64,000 nucleotides of DNA from Solirubrobacter taibaiensis (GCA_027587225.1 JAPDDQ010000028.1:1-64000), one strand, 5' to 3'. Shown: positions 1 to 8,170, counted from the stretch's first letter. Notes: generated by a model from the letters alone, not told the origin. Numbers and translations: made by a program.

Positions 1-139
1 CGAGTAGCGCCGCGCCGTCTCGCGCCGCGGCCACGCGGCCCCCGTGCGCGGCCTCGCGCAGCGCCGCCAGCGCGCGCTCGCGGGCGGCGCGCTCACACTC
101 GTCGTCCGCCGGCACGGGCGGGAACAGCAGGTCGATCAT
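1..139 (-). CDS. Partial gene downstream of the sigma factor; possible anti-sigma or regulatory partner
   Basis: Only the first 46 codons are in the window; the gene runs off the left edge. Its ATG at 139 overlaps the TGA of the sigma-factor gene in an ATGA arrangement, so the two are probably translationally coupled. The visible residues begin MIDLLFPPVP and are then rich in Ala, Arg and Glu, with no membrane segment yet. The position directly behind an ECF sigma gene suggests an anti-sigma or sigma-linked protein, as seen for the sigma/membrane pair at 42.7-44.1 kb, but this is inference from context only. Confidence 0.55.
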   Translation of the reverse strand, partial: MIDLLFPPVPADDECERAARERALAALREAAHGGRVAAARDGAALL

Positions 140-642
140 CGGACCTCCAGCGGGTTCAGGGCGGCGCGGGCGCGGGCCATCCGCGAGCGCACGGTGCCGA
201 CGGGCACGCCGAGCGCCTCCGCGGTCTCCTCGTAGGTCAACTCGGCCACCGCCACCAGCAGCAGCACTTCGCGCTGTCCGGTCGGCAGCGCGCGCAGCGC
301 ATCGGCCACGCGCGCCAGCGCCGTCACCGCGTCCAACCGCGCGTCGGCGTCGATCTCCTCGGCGCGCTCACCCAGCACGCCCGGGACCACGAGGTCCCGG
401 TGGTGGGCGCGGAGCACGTTCGTCGCGATCCCGAACAGCCACGGCCGCGCGTCGCCGCGCGCGACGTCGTATCCGGCCCGTCCGGCGAATGCGCGCGTGA
501 ACGTCTCGGCGGCGAGATCCTCGGCGGCGGCCCCGCAGCGGCGCCGCAGGTAGCGAAAGATCACGCCGAAGTGGCGCTCGAAGATCAACTCGAACACGCC
601 CGGCTCGACCAGCGACCGCGCGATGGCGTCAGCGTCCGTCAC
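136..642 (-). CDS. ECF-type RNA polymerase sigma factor
   Basis: The 168-residue protein has the two-domain layout of ECF (group 4) sigma factors. Region 2 covers about residues 15-80, with FRYLRRRCG, AAEDLAAETF and a tryptophan-containing PWLFGIATN stretch. Region 4 covers about 105-165, with ALPTGQREVLLL followed by the helix-turn-helix TYEETAEALGVPVGTVRSRM. There is no region 1 or 3. Translation starts at GTG 642, because an in-frame stop lies four codons upstream and no other start is available. The next gene overlaps its stop codon by four bases, and the photolyase is read divergently 47 bp away. The family redirects RNA polymerase to stress or envelope promoters; the stimulus cannot be read from this sequence. 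Confidence 0.9.
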   Translation of the reverse strand: MTDADAIARSLVEPGVFELIFERHFGVIFRYLRRRCGAAAEDLAAETFTRAFAGRAGYDVARGDARPWLFGIATNVLRAHHRDLVVPGVLGERAEEIDADARLDAVTALARVADALRALPTGQREVLLLVAVAELTYEETAEALGVPVGTVRSRMARARAALNPLEVR

Positions 643-689
643 ATCTGCTGCTTGTCATCCGGGCGCGATCCGGTTCCGTACCCGAAGCG

Positions 690-1949
690 ATGGCTCCGAG
701 CACTGCCCTTGTCTGGTTCCGCCGCGATCTGCGCGTGCACGACCACCCGCCGCTGCGCGCCGCGCTGGACCAGTTCGAGCGGGTGATCCCGGTGTTCGTG
801 CTCGACGACCGCCTGCTCGACGGCCGCTTTGAGAGCGAGAACCGGGCGTCGTTCCTGTTCGACTGCCTCAAAGACCTGCGCAAGGCGCTTCGGGAGCGCG
901 GCGGGAACCTCGTGGTGCTCCGCGGCACGCCGGAGCGGGAGCTGCCGAAGCTGGCCTCCGAGCACGGTGCCACGGCGACGTATTTTGCCTCCGACGTCAG
1001 CCCGTTCGCGATGGCCCGCGACAAGCGCGTCGAGGCGGCGCTGAAAGAGGCGGGGGTCGAGCCACGTCGCACCCCCGGCAACTTCATCGCCGACATCGGC
1101 AAGGTCAAGCCCTACGTCGTCTTCACGCCCTTCTGGCGGGCGCACGCCGAGCTGCCGCGGCGCGACCTCCACGGCGCGCCGCGCAAGGTCCCGGTGCCGT
1201 CCACGCTCACCGTCGGAGAGATCCCGGCGGCCGGCAAGCGCGGCGATCAGCATGGAGGCGAATCCGAAGGCCGCAAGCGCATGCTCGCCTTCGACGACAC
1301 CACCTACGACGACGTGCGCGACCGGCTCGACCGCGAGACGTCGCGGCTGTCCGCCTATTTGCACTTCGGCTGCGTGAGCGCCCGCGAGGCCGAGGAGCGC
1401 ACGAGCGGCGCGTTCGCCCGCCAGTTGGTGTGGCGCGACTTCTACGCCCACGTCCTCCTCAACCACCCGCGCAACACGCACCACGCCCACCAAGAGCAGA
1501 TGGACAGCATCGAGTGGGACGGTGAGGACGAGCACTTCGAGGCGTGGCAGGAGGGCCGCACCGGCTATCCCGTCGTCGACGCCGGGATGCGTCAGCTCGC
1601 CAAGACCGGCTGGATGCACAACCGCGCGCGCCTGATCACGGCGTGCTTCCTCGTCAAGGACCTGCACATCGACTGGCGCCGGGGCGAGCAGCACTTCATG
1701 CGCCACCTGCTCGACGGCGACGTCGCCCAGAACAACGGCAACTGGCAGTGGATCTCCTCCGTCGGCGTCGACCCTGCGCCGCTGCACCGCCGCCTCTACA
1801 ACCCGGCGCTCCAGCAGCAACGCCACGATCCCGACGGCGTCTACGTCGAGACCTGGGCCCCGGACAGCCAGACGATCACGCCGATCGTCGAGCACGCGGT
1901 GGAACGTGAACGAACCCTGGCGGCGTACGGCCGCGCCCGCGGCAAATAA
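690..1949 (+). CDS. phrB: Deoxyribodipyrimidine photolyase, class I
   Basis: This 419-residue flavoprotein of the photolyase/cryptochrome family uses blue light to split cyclobutane pyrimidine dimers. The N-terminal alpha/beta antenna domain begins ALVWFRRDLRVHDHP. The FAD-binding domain has GRTGYPVVDAGMRQL (about residues 288-302), GWMHNRARLI and NNGNWQW (about 347-353). All three tryptophans of the electron-transfer chain can be matched to the E. coli enzyme (AWQEGRTG, IDWRRGE, NNGNWQW), so photoreduction should work. The segment between the W-P motif and the conserved end PIVEHAVERERTLAAY is about 20 residues shorter than in typical class I enzymes. No frameshift is visible, so this looks like a real deletion. 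The protein could instead be a cryptochrome-like member, but the active-site motifs favour repair. Confidence 0.93.
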   Translation: MAPSTALVWFRRDLRVHDHPPLRAALDQFERVIPVFVLDDRLLDGRFESENRASFLFDCLKDLRKALRERGGNLVVLRGTPERELPKLASEHGATATYFASDVSPFAMARDKRVEAALKEAGVEPRRTPGNFIADIGKVKPYVVFTPFWRAHAELPRRDLHGAPRKVPVPSTLTVGEIPAAGKRGDQHGGESEGRKRMLAFDDTTYDDVRDRLDRETSRLSAYLHFGCVSAREAEERTSGAFARQLVWRDFYAHVLLNHPRNTHHAHQEQMDSIEWDGEDEHFEAWQEGRTGYPVVDAGMRQLAKTGWMHNRARLITACFLVKDLHIDWRRGEQHFMRHLLDGDVAQNNGNWQWISSVGVDPAPLHRRLYNPALQQQRHDPDGVYVETWAPDSQTITPIVEHAVERERTLAAYGRARGK

Positions 1950-2718
1950 GCTCCCGCCCATAACCGAGCTCTACGTTCAACGCGATCAGCCCGACGGGGT
2001 GCCTCCGCTGCACCTCACCGGCGAGCGCACGCTCCCCGACGTCCCGGAGGAGAACTACTGGTACCGCCGCCATCTCGTGGTCTACGAGTGGATCGCGGAC
2101 CGCGTCCACGGCCGCAAGGTCGTGGACCTCGCGTGCGGCGAGGGCTACGGCTCCGACGTGCTCGCCAACACCGCTCAGAGCGTGATCGGCGTCGACGCCA
2201 ACCCCGAGGCCTTCGAGCACTGCAAGGCCAAGTACAAGCGCGTGACGTTCGAGCGCGACATGGTCGAGATCTGGCAGGGCGACGTGGACTGCGTCGTGTT
2301 CCTGCAGACGATCGAGCACATCCAGGACCCGGACGCGATGATGGCCCACATCCGCGAGCTGATCGAGCCCGACGGTGTCGCCTACGTCTCCACGCCGAAC
2401 GTCCTCACGCTCGCGCCGGCGGGAGAGGAGCGCTCCGGCAACCCGTGGCACATCCGCGAGTACAAGCCGGAGGAGTACCGCGAGCTGTGTGAGCGCCACT
2501 TCGGCGACGTCGAGATGCTCGGCCTGTTCCACGCGCGCAAGCTGCGGGCCCATCAGGTGGCGATCGAGCGCATGGGCTGGGACCGCGTGCACCAGACGCT
2601 GCACCTCACGCGCCCGTTCTACGAACGCTTCAACCCCGCCATCAGCGCGAACGACTTCACGCTGCGCCCCGGCGGGCTGGACCGCAGCCTGGACCTGCTG
2701 GCGGTGCTCAAGCCATGA
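1906..2718 (+). CDS. Class I SAM-dependent methyltransferase (Rv3030-like)
   Basis: The 270-residue protein has a Rossmann methyltransferase fold. Motif I is VVDLACGEGYGSD (about residues 72-84), the acidic end of beta-2 is GVDAN, and the post-II region is VVFLQTIEHIQD. The N-terminal TGERTLPDVPEENYWYRRH block is, as I recall it, typical of the Rv3030 group, which lies beside a GH57 enzyme in mycobacteria and methylates 6-O-methylglucosyl lipopolysaccharide. The same partner follows here, overlapping by ATGA. The start is uncertain: GTG 1906 overlaps the photolyase by 44 nt, and GTG 1999 would still leave the conserved block. The methylated substrate is inferred from the partnership only. Confidence 0.8.
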   Translation: MNEPWRRTAAPAANKLPPITELYVQRDQPDGVPPLHLTGERTLPDVPEENYWYRRHLVVYEWIADRVHGRKVVDLACGEGYGSDVLANTAQSVIGVDANPEAFEHCKAKYKRVTFERDMVEIWQGDVDCVVFLQTIEHIQDPDAMMAHIRELIEPDGVAYVSTPNVLTLAPAGEERSGNPWHIREYKPEEYRELCERHFGDVEMLGLFHARKLRAHQVAIERMGWDRVHQTLHLTRPFYERFNPAISANDFTLRPGGLDRSLDLLAVLKP

Positions 2719-3989
2719 AGCGCGTGAGCATCGTCCTGCACACCCACATGCCGTACGTGGAGGGCTTCGGCACGTGGCCGTTCGGCGAAGAGTGGCTGTG
2801 GGAGGCGATCGCGGCCAGCTATCTGCCGCTACTGGACGTCCTGGATCGCCACCCGGGCAAGGTCACTCTGAGCGTCACGCCCGTCCTCGCGGACCAGCTC
2901 GAAGCGCCGGGTGCGCTGGAGCGCTGCCTCGCCTTCCTGCGTGAGGTCCGGCCCGCGAGCCACGCGCTCGATCTGCCCGACCATCCGCAGCTCGCCTACT
3001 CCGCGGCGCAGTACGAGCAGGCCGCCGACGCGCTGGAGCGCCGTGGTGATCTCATCGAAGCGTTCAGGCCGCACGTCGCGTGGACTTCGGCGGCGACGCA
3101 CGCCGTCCTGCCGCTGCTGGCCACGGATGCCGGCGTGCGCCTGCAGGTGGAGACGGGGATCGCGTCGCACCGCCGCCGGTTCGGCGCCTGGCATGGCGGC
3201 TTCTGGCTGCCGGAATGCGCGCACGCACCGTGGCTCGACGACCTGCTCGAGGAAGCGGGCGTCCACTTCACGTGCGTGGACTGGACGAACGTGGAGATCA
3301 CGGATCCGAGCCGGACCGAGGCCGGGATCGTGCTCGTCCCGCTCGACCGTCCCGGGATCGATCTCGTGTGGGACCCGAAGGGCTACCCCGCGCACGGCGA
3401 CTACCGCGACACGAACCGGCTCACGCCGCGCGCACACCAGGCGTGGGCCGTCGACGGCGAGCCCTACGACGCGCAGCGCGGCCACGCGCGCGCCCGTGCG
3501 CACGCGCAGGCCTTTGTGAATGACGTCACAGAGGGCGCCGTCGTCGCCTTCGACACCGAGCTGTTCGGGCATCACTGGCACGAAGGCGTGACCTTCCTCG
3601 AGCGTGTGCTCGAGCTCGCGGATGTCGTGCCCGCCGGCGTCCAGAACCCCGCTCCCGCCCCAGCCGACGTTCCACCCACGAGCTGGGGCACCGGACGCGA
3701 CCTGCGGACCTGGAGCGCGCCCGCGGCCGGTGGCCTCGCGTGGGCCCAGCGTCGCGCGGAATTGACCGCGCTGGGCGCGGACGCGGGCCCGCGCGCACTG
3801 CGGGAGCTGCTCGCGCTGCAGAGCTCCGATTGGGCGTTCCAGATCGCGAACGAGAGCGCCGGCGAGTACCCGCGCGAGCGCGCCGAAGGGCACCGCGAGG
3901 CGTTCGAGACGGCGCTGCGGGAGTCCGGCAGCGAGGAGTTGCGACACCTTGCGCCCGACCTTGCGACTTGGGCATTTGTCCAACCCTGA
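2715..3989 (+). CDS. Glycoside hydrolase family 57 / DUF1957 alpha-glucan branching-type enzyme
   Basis: The 424-residue protein has the GH57 (beta/alpha)7 barrel. It starts with the family's HTHMPYVEGFGTWPFGEEWL block. The catalytic nucleophile glutamate is in GFWLPECAHAPW (about residues 161-172) and the acid/base aspartate is in AFDTELFGHHWHEG (about 277-290). The C-terminal DUF1957 helical part has LLALQSSDWAFQI. GH57 branching enzymes make alpha-1,6 branches in glucans; the closest operon analogue I know is mycobacterial Rv3031 in methylglucose-lipopolysaccharide synthesis. It is coupled to the methyltransferase by ATGA. No GT4 glucosyltransferase follows, unlike the mycobacterial locus. 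It is somewhat shorter than many GH57 branching enzymes, but both catalytic residues are present. Confidence 0.87.
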   Translation: MKRVSIVLHTHMPYVEGFGTWPFGEEWLWEAIAASYLPLLDVLDRHPGKVTLSVTPVLADQLEAPGALERCLAFLREVRPASHALDLPDHPQLAYSAAQYEQAADALERRGDLIEAFRPHVAWTSAATHAVLPLLATDAGVRLQVETGIASHRRRFGAWHGGFWLPECAHAPWLDDLLEEAGVHFTCVDWTNVEITDPSRTEAGIVLVPLDRPGIDLVWDPKGYPAHGDYRDTNRLTPRAHQAWAVDGEPYDAQRGHARARAHAQAFVNDVTEGAVVAFDTELFGHHWHEGVTFLERVLELADVVPAGVQNPAPAPADVPPTSWGTGRDLRTWSAPAAGGLAWAQRRAELTALGADAGPRALRELLALQSSDWAFQIANESAGEYPRERAEGHREAFETALRESGSEELRHLAPDLATWAFVQP

Positions 3990-4044
3990 GTTTAAGACTT
4001 CCGACCGAGCGGCCGAACACATTGTTGAGGCGATGTGTAGAGTG

Positions 4045-4195
4045 TCGCCCGCATAAGAGCCGAGTTCCGTCTGGTCTGTCCGGACGGGAGCGGGGGAACC
4101 GATGGAGCGTTGGTCGCGCTCCCGGGGCGAATCGCCGTCACTGACGGCGTAGCGCAGGTCTACGCGCGAGCCCGACAGCTAACCCCGTAGGCGCG
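4045..4195 (+). promoter_or_regulatory. ydaO/yuaA-type cyclic di-AMP riboswitch
   Basis: The leader carries the conserved blocks of the ydaO/yuaA class in the right order: CCGAGTTCCGTC at 4060-4071, GGAGCGGGGGAACC at 4087-4100, GGGGCGAATCGCCG at 4124-4137 and CCCGACAGCTAACCCCGTAGG at about 4171-4191. It ends a few bases before the AAGGAG ribosome-binding site of a secreted muralytic gene. This class is known to bind c-di-AMP and generally switches its target genes off when bound. In actinobacteria it commonly sits ahead of Rpf and NlpC/P60 wall hydrolases, which matches this context. A TAGAGT box at 4038-4043 may be the -10 element of its promoter. Confidence 0.9.
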
Positions 4196-4218
4196 ATGAG
4201 ACCAAGGAGTCGCCCCGC

Positions 4219-4809
4219 GTGGAAACAGCAGTGCATTTACGTCGCTTCGTCGCCATTTTCGTGGCGCTGTCATTCGTCCTGAGCGCGCCCGCGATGGCGC
4301 AGACGGGCGGTTCTGAGGCGCAAACCCAGCAGACAACGACGGCGCCGGCGAAGAAGCCGACGACGAAGCAGATCCAGAAGGCGCTCGGCATCAAGGCCGA
4401 CGGTGTCTTCGGCCCGAAGACCAAGCGCGCCGTCAAGACCTACCAGCGCCGCAACGGCCTGAAGGTCACCGGCAAGGCCGACACGGCCACGCTGCGCTCG
4501 CTGGGCCTCATCGGCCAGCCGCAGAACAGCGGCCTCGACGCCGCTCCGGCGCCGATCCCGGCCGACGCCAAGGCCATCCTGGACCAGCTCGCCCAGTGTG
4601 AGTCCGGCGGGAACATCGCCGCCGAGTCGCGCGACGGTCGCTACTTCGGCAAGTACCAGTTCTCGATCGCGACCTGGGAAGCCATGGGCGGCACCGGCAG
4701 CCCCGCGGAGGCCGACGAGGCCACGCAGGACGCGCTCGCCTACAAGCTCTACCAAGAGCGCGGCACGGCCCCCTGGCCCGCCTGCAGCGCCCAGCTCGAA
4801 GACGCTTAG
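4219..4809 (+). CDS. Secreted Rpf-like muralytic protein with peptidoglycan-binding domain
   Basis: The 196-residue precursor starts at GTG 4219, with AAGGAG at 4204-4209 as ribosome-binding site. A signal peptide (AIFVALSFVLSAPAMAQ) is followed by a Thr/Ala/Lys-rich linker. A peptidoglycan_binding_1 domain covers about residues 51-96 (IQKALGIKADGVFGPKTK). A transglycosylase-like Rpf domain covers about 119-195, with the catalytic-type glutamate in QLAQCESGGN and GRYFGKYQFSIATWEAMGG. Rpf enzymes cleave peptidoglycan glycan strands and promote growth resumption. The c-di-AMP riboswitch immediately upstream implies control by c-di-AMP, an envelope- and turgor-linked second messenger. The gene stands alone; the neighbour ends within four bases on the opposite strand. 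Confidence 0.9.
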   Translation: METAVHLRRFVAIFVALSFVLSAPAMAQTGGSEAQTQQTTTAPAKKPTTKQIQKALGIKADGVFGPKTKRAVKTYQRRNGLKVTGKADTATLRSLGLIGQPQNSGLDAAPAPIPADAKAILDQLAQCESGGNIAAESRDGRYFGKYQFSIATWEAMGGTGSPAEADEATQDALAYKLYQERGTAPWPACSAQLEDA

Positions 4810-5048
4810 CGCTTCAACCGCAGCCGAATGGGTCCACGGGCCGCGTCGAGGTCTTCCACGACGCGGCCTTTCTGCGTGATGTCGACCTGATCCATCCCGT
4901 CCGCCACGCGGCGCACGTCGTCCATCAACGGCCGGAAGTCGTCGGCGAGCGCCCGTGCCGCCTCGGACGGGCAGATCGTCTTGCCCTCGTCGCGTTGCTC
5001 GAGCAGGCCGAGGATCGTGCGCTCGATCTCCGCGTCGCTCACGGCCAC
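4806..5048 (-). CDS. DUF3253 family small protein
   Basis: The 80-residue soluble protein matches the DUF3253 pattern I recall: an N-terminal helix with IERTILGLLEQR, the central GKTICPSEAARAL and DDFRPLMDDVRRVAD, and the C-terminal DITQKGRVVED and ARGPIRLRLKR. The layout suggests a winged-helix-like fold, but I know of no established function. It overlaps the end of the upstream acetyltransferase gene by 10 nt, so the two form a minus-strand operon, and its stop overlaps the end of the Rpf-like gene by four bases. Confidence 0.75.
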   Translation of the reverse strand: MAVSDAEIERTILGLLEQRDEGKTICPSEAARALADDFRPLMDDVRRVADGMDQVDITQKGRVVEDLDAARGPIRLRLKR

Positions 5049-5638
5049 CGCAGCGTCTCCGGCGTCTCACGCATCCGCAACACCTTCGCCGGCGCGCCCG
5101 CGACGACCGCGTTGGCCGTGACGTCCTTGGTGACGACCGTATTGGAGCCGATCACGCAGTTGTCGCCGATCGTCACGCCGCGCAGGATGCACGCGCCGTA
5201 GCCGATCCAGCAGTTGCTGCCCACGCGCACGTCGCGCTTGTAGATGCCCTGCGCGCGGATCGGACGCTCGACCTCGGTCACGCCGTGGTCGAAGTCGATC
5301 AGCATCACGCGGTCGGCGATGATGCACTCGCGCCCGATCGAGACGTGCTGGAACGACGAGATCGTGCACTCCTGGCCCATCACGGACTTCGCGCCGAGCT
5401 CGCACTCGCCCTCGTGCACGCGGATCTTCGTCCCGTGGCCGATCCACGACCACCGGCCGAGCCGCAGCACCGCGTCCTTGCCGATCTCGAGCTTGACGTT
5501 CGGGCCGACGAAGCACAGCCCGTCCGTCTGCAGGCGCTTGCCCCAGCGCAGCTTCAGCCACGCCCAGCGCACGATCAGCCGGGCGTACTTGAGGTTGAGC
5601 ATGCGGTTGCGCGCCATGAAGCGCAGCAGCGAGACCAT
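5039..5638 (-). CDS. Left-handed beta-helix (hexapeptide-repeat) acetyltransferase
   Basis: This 199-residue protein of the LbH/maltose O-acetyltransferase-like group has hexapeptide repeats from about residue 60 to 185. Examples are VKLEIGKDAVLRLG, CTISSFQHVSIGREC and the C-terminal NCWIGYGACILRGVTIGDN / NCVIGSNTVVTKDV / NAVVAGAPAKVL turns. It probably transfers an acetyl or acyl group from CoA to a sugar. ATG 5638 is chosen because the protein from there (MVSLLRFMARNRM) matches the family, while the upstream in-frame extension reads antisense through the meaB start. The gene is divergent from meaB and overlaps the DUF3253 gene downstream. The acceptor cannot be told from the sequence. Confidence 0.82.
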   Translation of the reverse strand: MVSLLRFMARNRMLNLKYARLIVRWAWLKLRWGKRLQTDGLCFVGPNVKLEIGKDAVLRLGRWSWIGHGTKIRVHEGECELGAKSVMGQECTISSFQHVSIGRECIIADRVMLIDFDHGVTEVERPIRAQGIYKRDVRVGSNCWIGYGACILRGVTIGDNCVIGSNTVVTKDVTANAVVAGAPAKVLRMRETPETLRWP

Positions 5639-5669
5639 GGACGCTTCGAGACTATCCTCCCGCGCTCGT

Positions 5670-6635
5670 ATGTCGGATCTCGCCGAGCGGCTCCTCAACG
5701 GTGACAAGCGGGCCCTCGCGCGCGGCATCTCGCTGGTCGAGGACGACGATCCCGCCGGCTGGGAACTGGTCAAGGCGGTCTACCCGCACACCGGCAAAGC
5801 GGCTGTGGTCGGCTTCACGGGCCCGCCCGGCGCGGGCAAGTCCACGCTGATCGGCGCGCTGATCCGCGTCCAGCGCGAACTCGAGCGCGACGTCGCGGTG
5901 CTCTCGATCGACCCGTCCTCGCCGTTCCGCGGCGGTGCACTGCTCGGCGACCGGATCCGGCTGACCGAGCACTTCCTGGATCCGGGCGTGTTCATCCGCT
6001 CGATGGCCACCCGCGGCGCGCTGGGGGGCCTGGCCGAGGCCTCGCTGCAGGCGGCGCTGCTGATGGACGCCGCGGGCAAGGACGACGTGTTCCTGGAGAC
6101 CGTCGGCGTGGGCCAGGCCGAGGTCGACGTGATCGACCACGCGGACTCGGTCGTGCTCGTCCTCATCCCCGGCTCCGGCGACTCGATCCAGGCGCTGAAG
6201 GCGGGCGTGATGGAGATCCCGGACATCATCGTGGTCAACAAGTCCGACCACCCGCTCGCCGACACGATGGTGCGCGAGATCCGCGGCGTGCTCGCCCTCG
6301 CGCCACAGGAGGGCTGGCGGGTCCCGATCCTCAAGACCGAGGCCTCGCGCGGCGAGGGCGTCCGTGAGCTGGCCGAGAAGCTGCGTGAGCATCGGGCGCA
6401 CGTCGAGGCCGAGGGCACGCTGTCCGAGCGCCGCCGCCGCAACCTGATGGCCGAGGTCCTGGGGATCGCGACCGTGCGTCTGCGCCAGGCGCTGGAGGCC
6501 TCGCTGCGCGAGGACACCGAGGTGCAGGAGTTGCTCGACGAGGTCGTCGCCCGCAGGCTGGACCCGGCGAGCGCCGCCAACGCGATCCTCGCCCGCGGCG
6601 CCATAGACCCCAGCGCGGCCGCCCGCGAAGCTTGA
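5670..6635 (+). CDS. meaB: MeaB/ArgK-type GTPase, methylmalonyl-CoA mutase chaperone
   Basis: The 321-residue G3E-family P-loop GTPase protects and reloads adenosylcobalamin in methylmalonyl-CoA mutase. The Walker A motif is GFTGPPGAGKST (about residues 48-59). The family signature SIDPSSPFRGGALLGDRIR follows, then ETVGVGQAEVD (about 142-152) and NKSD (about 190-193). ATG 5670 is used because the frame upstream of it reads antisense through the acetyltransferase. A TATCCT box lies just ahead. Only a stand-alone B12-binding domain gene at 26.1 kb represents the mutase here; the catalytic subunit is outside the window. Confidence 0.92.
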   Translation: MSDLAERLLNGDKRALARGISLVEDDDPAGWELVKAVYPHTGKAAVVGFTGPPGAGKSTLIGALIRVQRELERDVAVLSIDPSSPFRGGALLGDRIRLTEHFLDPGVFIRSMATRGALGGLAEASLQAALLMDAAGKDDVFLETVGVGQAEVDVIDHADSVVLVLIPGSGDSIQALKAGVMEIPDIIVVNKSDHPLADTMVREIRGVLALAPQEGWRVPILKTEASRGEGVRELAEKLREHRAHVEAEGTLSERRRRNLMAEVLGIATVRLRQALEASLREDTEVQELLDEVVARRLDPASAANAILARGAIDPSAAAREA

Positions 6636-6674
6636 CATTCGTCCAGTTCGGGGGTCAGACGGGCCCGCGGTGCC

Positions 6675-6680
6675 TAGAGT
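6675..6680 (+). promoter_or_regulatory. Candidate -10 box of a leaderless transcript
   Basis: TAGAGT ends 6 nt before ATG 6687 and there is no Shine-Dalgarno sequence, so transcription would begin at or next to the start codon. I see no good -35 match at the expected distance. Confidence 0.4.
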
Positions 6681-6686
6681 CACGGC

Positions 6687-8168
6687 ATGTGGAGGGTGGT
6701 CGCCTCGCTCGTCTGTGCCGTGCTGGTCACGGCGCTGCCCGCCCCTGCGCTCGCGCAGACCGCCAACGGCCAGCTCGCGGTGGTCCTGCAAGACCGCATC
6801 GTCGCGGTCAATCCTGACGGCACGGGCCTGCGCTCGCTGTACACGCCGCCGAGCGGCGGTGAGATCTCCGGGCCGGCCTGGTCCCCCGACGGCAACAAGC
6901 TCGCGTTCATCTGGCAGGGCAAGGTCGCGGTGTTCGACGTCGCCACGCGGAAGGCCGAGCAGCTGACGAATCCGGGGGCGGGCGAGTACGACGCCGACCC
7001 CGCATGGTCGGTCAGCGGCGACAGCATCGGGTATCGCCGCGTCGGCCTGGCGGGGCTCACGCACCAGCGTCGCCGCGTCGCGCTCACCGGTACGGAGGCG
7101 CAGCTGCCGTTCATGGACCCCGGGACGACCAGCTTCGCGTACGCGCCCGGACTGGGCCAGTGGGCGTTCACCATCGGCCCGCTGCTGTTTCTCTCGACGC
7201 TCGAGGACTTCCCGATCGTCGACGGCGCCACGGGCACCCCGGCCTGGTCGCGCGACGGCCGGGCGCTCACCTACGTGGACACCGGCAGCGTCTTCGGTGC
7301 CGGGCTCACCGTCGTCACCGACATCACGACCACGCCCAAGAACACCCGCGTGACCGCCCTCCCGGCGAAGGCGCCGCGGTGGGCACCCGACGGCAACGCG
7401 CTCGCGTTCCTCCGCGCCGACGCCGTGTTCACCGTGCGGGCGACGAAGGACGCCACGCCGGTCACCGTCCCGGGCACCACCGGGGCCACCGCCGTGGACT
7501 GGCAGCCGTGCACGGTCGAGACGACCGTCGGTTGCCGGTCCGTCCTCCCACCGACGTGCAGCGCCACGACCGCGCAGGTGACCACGCTCACCGACCAGCC
7601 GGTCGAGTTGCCTGCCGCGCCGTGCACGGACCCCGCCGGGCTGCAGCTGACGCTCGTGCTGGTCAAGGACGGCGACCACGGCAGCCTCACCGGCTCCATC
7701 TACACGCCGCGGCCCGGGTTCGTGGGGCAGGACTCCGTCACGTATCGCGTCACCAACGGCAGCGCCGCCTCCGACACCGTGCGCGTCACGGTCTTCGTCG
7801 TCCCGCGGCCGGTTGCGGGCGGTCCGACGCCATCCACGAACAACCCGTCGGCCACCGTCGCCGCGCCGTTCCTGAGCGCGCGGGTCAAGCCGACGCTGGA
7901 CCGCAAACGCACCACGCTCGCCCGGCTGGCTTGTGATCAGGCGTGCACGTTCACCGTGCGCCTCGAAGCCACGCTGCGGGGCAAGAAGAAGCCGCTGAGG
8001 GGCACACCGCTCAAGCGCACTCTCGCGCCGGGCCGCCTGCTCGCACTGCGGCTCAAGCTCCCGGCCAAGCCGCAGGGCACGCTCAAGACGGTGTTCATCA
8101 CCGGCACGGTGCGCGGGGCGAACGGCGCCTCCCGGCCCGTGAAGCTCGCCGTCACCGTCCGTCGCTGA
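6687..8168 (+). CDS. Secreted TolB-like beta-propeller protein with Ig-like domain
   Basis: The 493-residue precursor has a signal peptide (SLVCAVLVTALPAPALAQ). About residues 25-270 form TolB/PD40-type blades, with repeated SPDGNKLAF, SRDGRALTY and APDGNALAF motifs. About 300-375 is a Big_9/cadherin-like Ig domain (PRPGFVGQDSVTYRVTNG). The C-terminal part is basic and beta-rich (KKKPLRGTPLKRTL). It probably acts at the cell surface or outside the cell; no catalytic residues can be proposed. It is followed 39 bp later by a paralogue of the same architecture, so the pair looks like a tandem duplication. Confidence 0.8.
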   Translation: MWRVVASLVCAVLVTALPAPALAQTANGQLAVVLQDRIVAVNPDGTGLRSLYTPPSGGEISGPAWSPDGNKLAFIWQGKVAVFDVATRKAEQLTNPGAGEYDADPAWSVSGDSIGYRRVGLAGLTHQRRRVALTGTEAQLPFMDPGTTSFAYAPGLGQWAFTIGPLLFLSTLEDFPIVDGATGTPAWSRDGRALTYVDTGSVFGAGLTVVTDITTTPKNTRVTALPAKAPRWAPDGNALAFLRADAVFTVRATKDATPVTVPGTTGATAVDWQPCTVETTVGCRSVLPPTCSATTAQVTTLTDQPVELPAAPCTDPAGLQLTLVLVKDGDHGSLTGSIYTPRPGFVGQDSVTYRVTNGSAASDTVRVTVFVVPRPVAGGPTPSTNNPSATVAAPFLSARVKPTLDRKRTTLARLACDQACTFTVRLEATLRGKKKPLRGTPLKRTLAPGRLLALRLKLPAKPQGTLKTVFITGTVRGANGASRPVKLAVTVRR

Positions 8169-8170
8169 TC

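Noticed and set aside
5244-5669. 142-codon extension upstream of the meaB start
   Set aside because: It is antisense to the hexapeptide acetyltransferase and absent from the family; ATG 5670 gives a normal MeaB.
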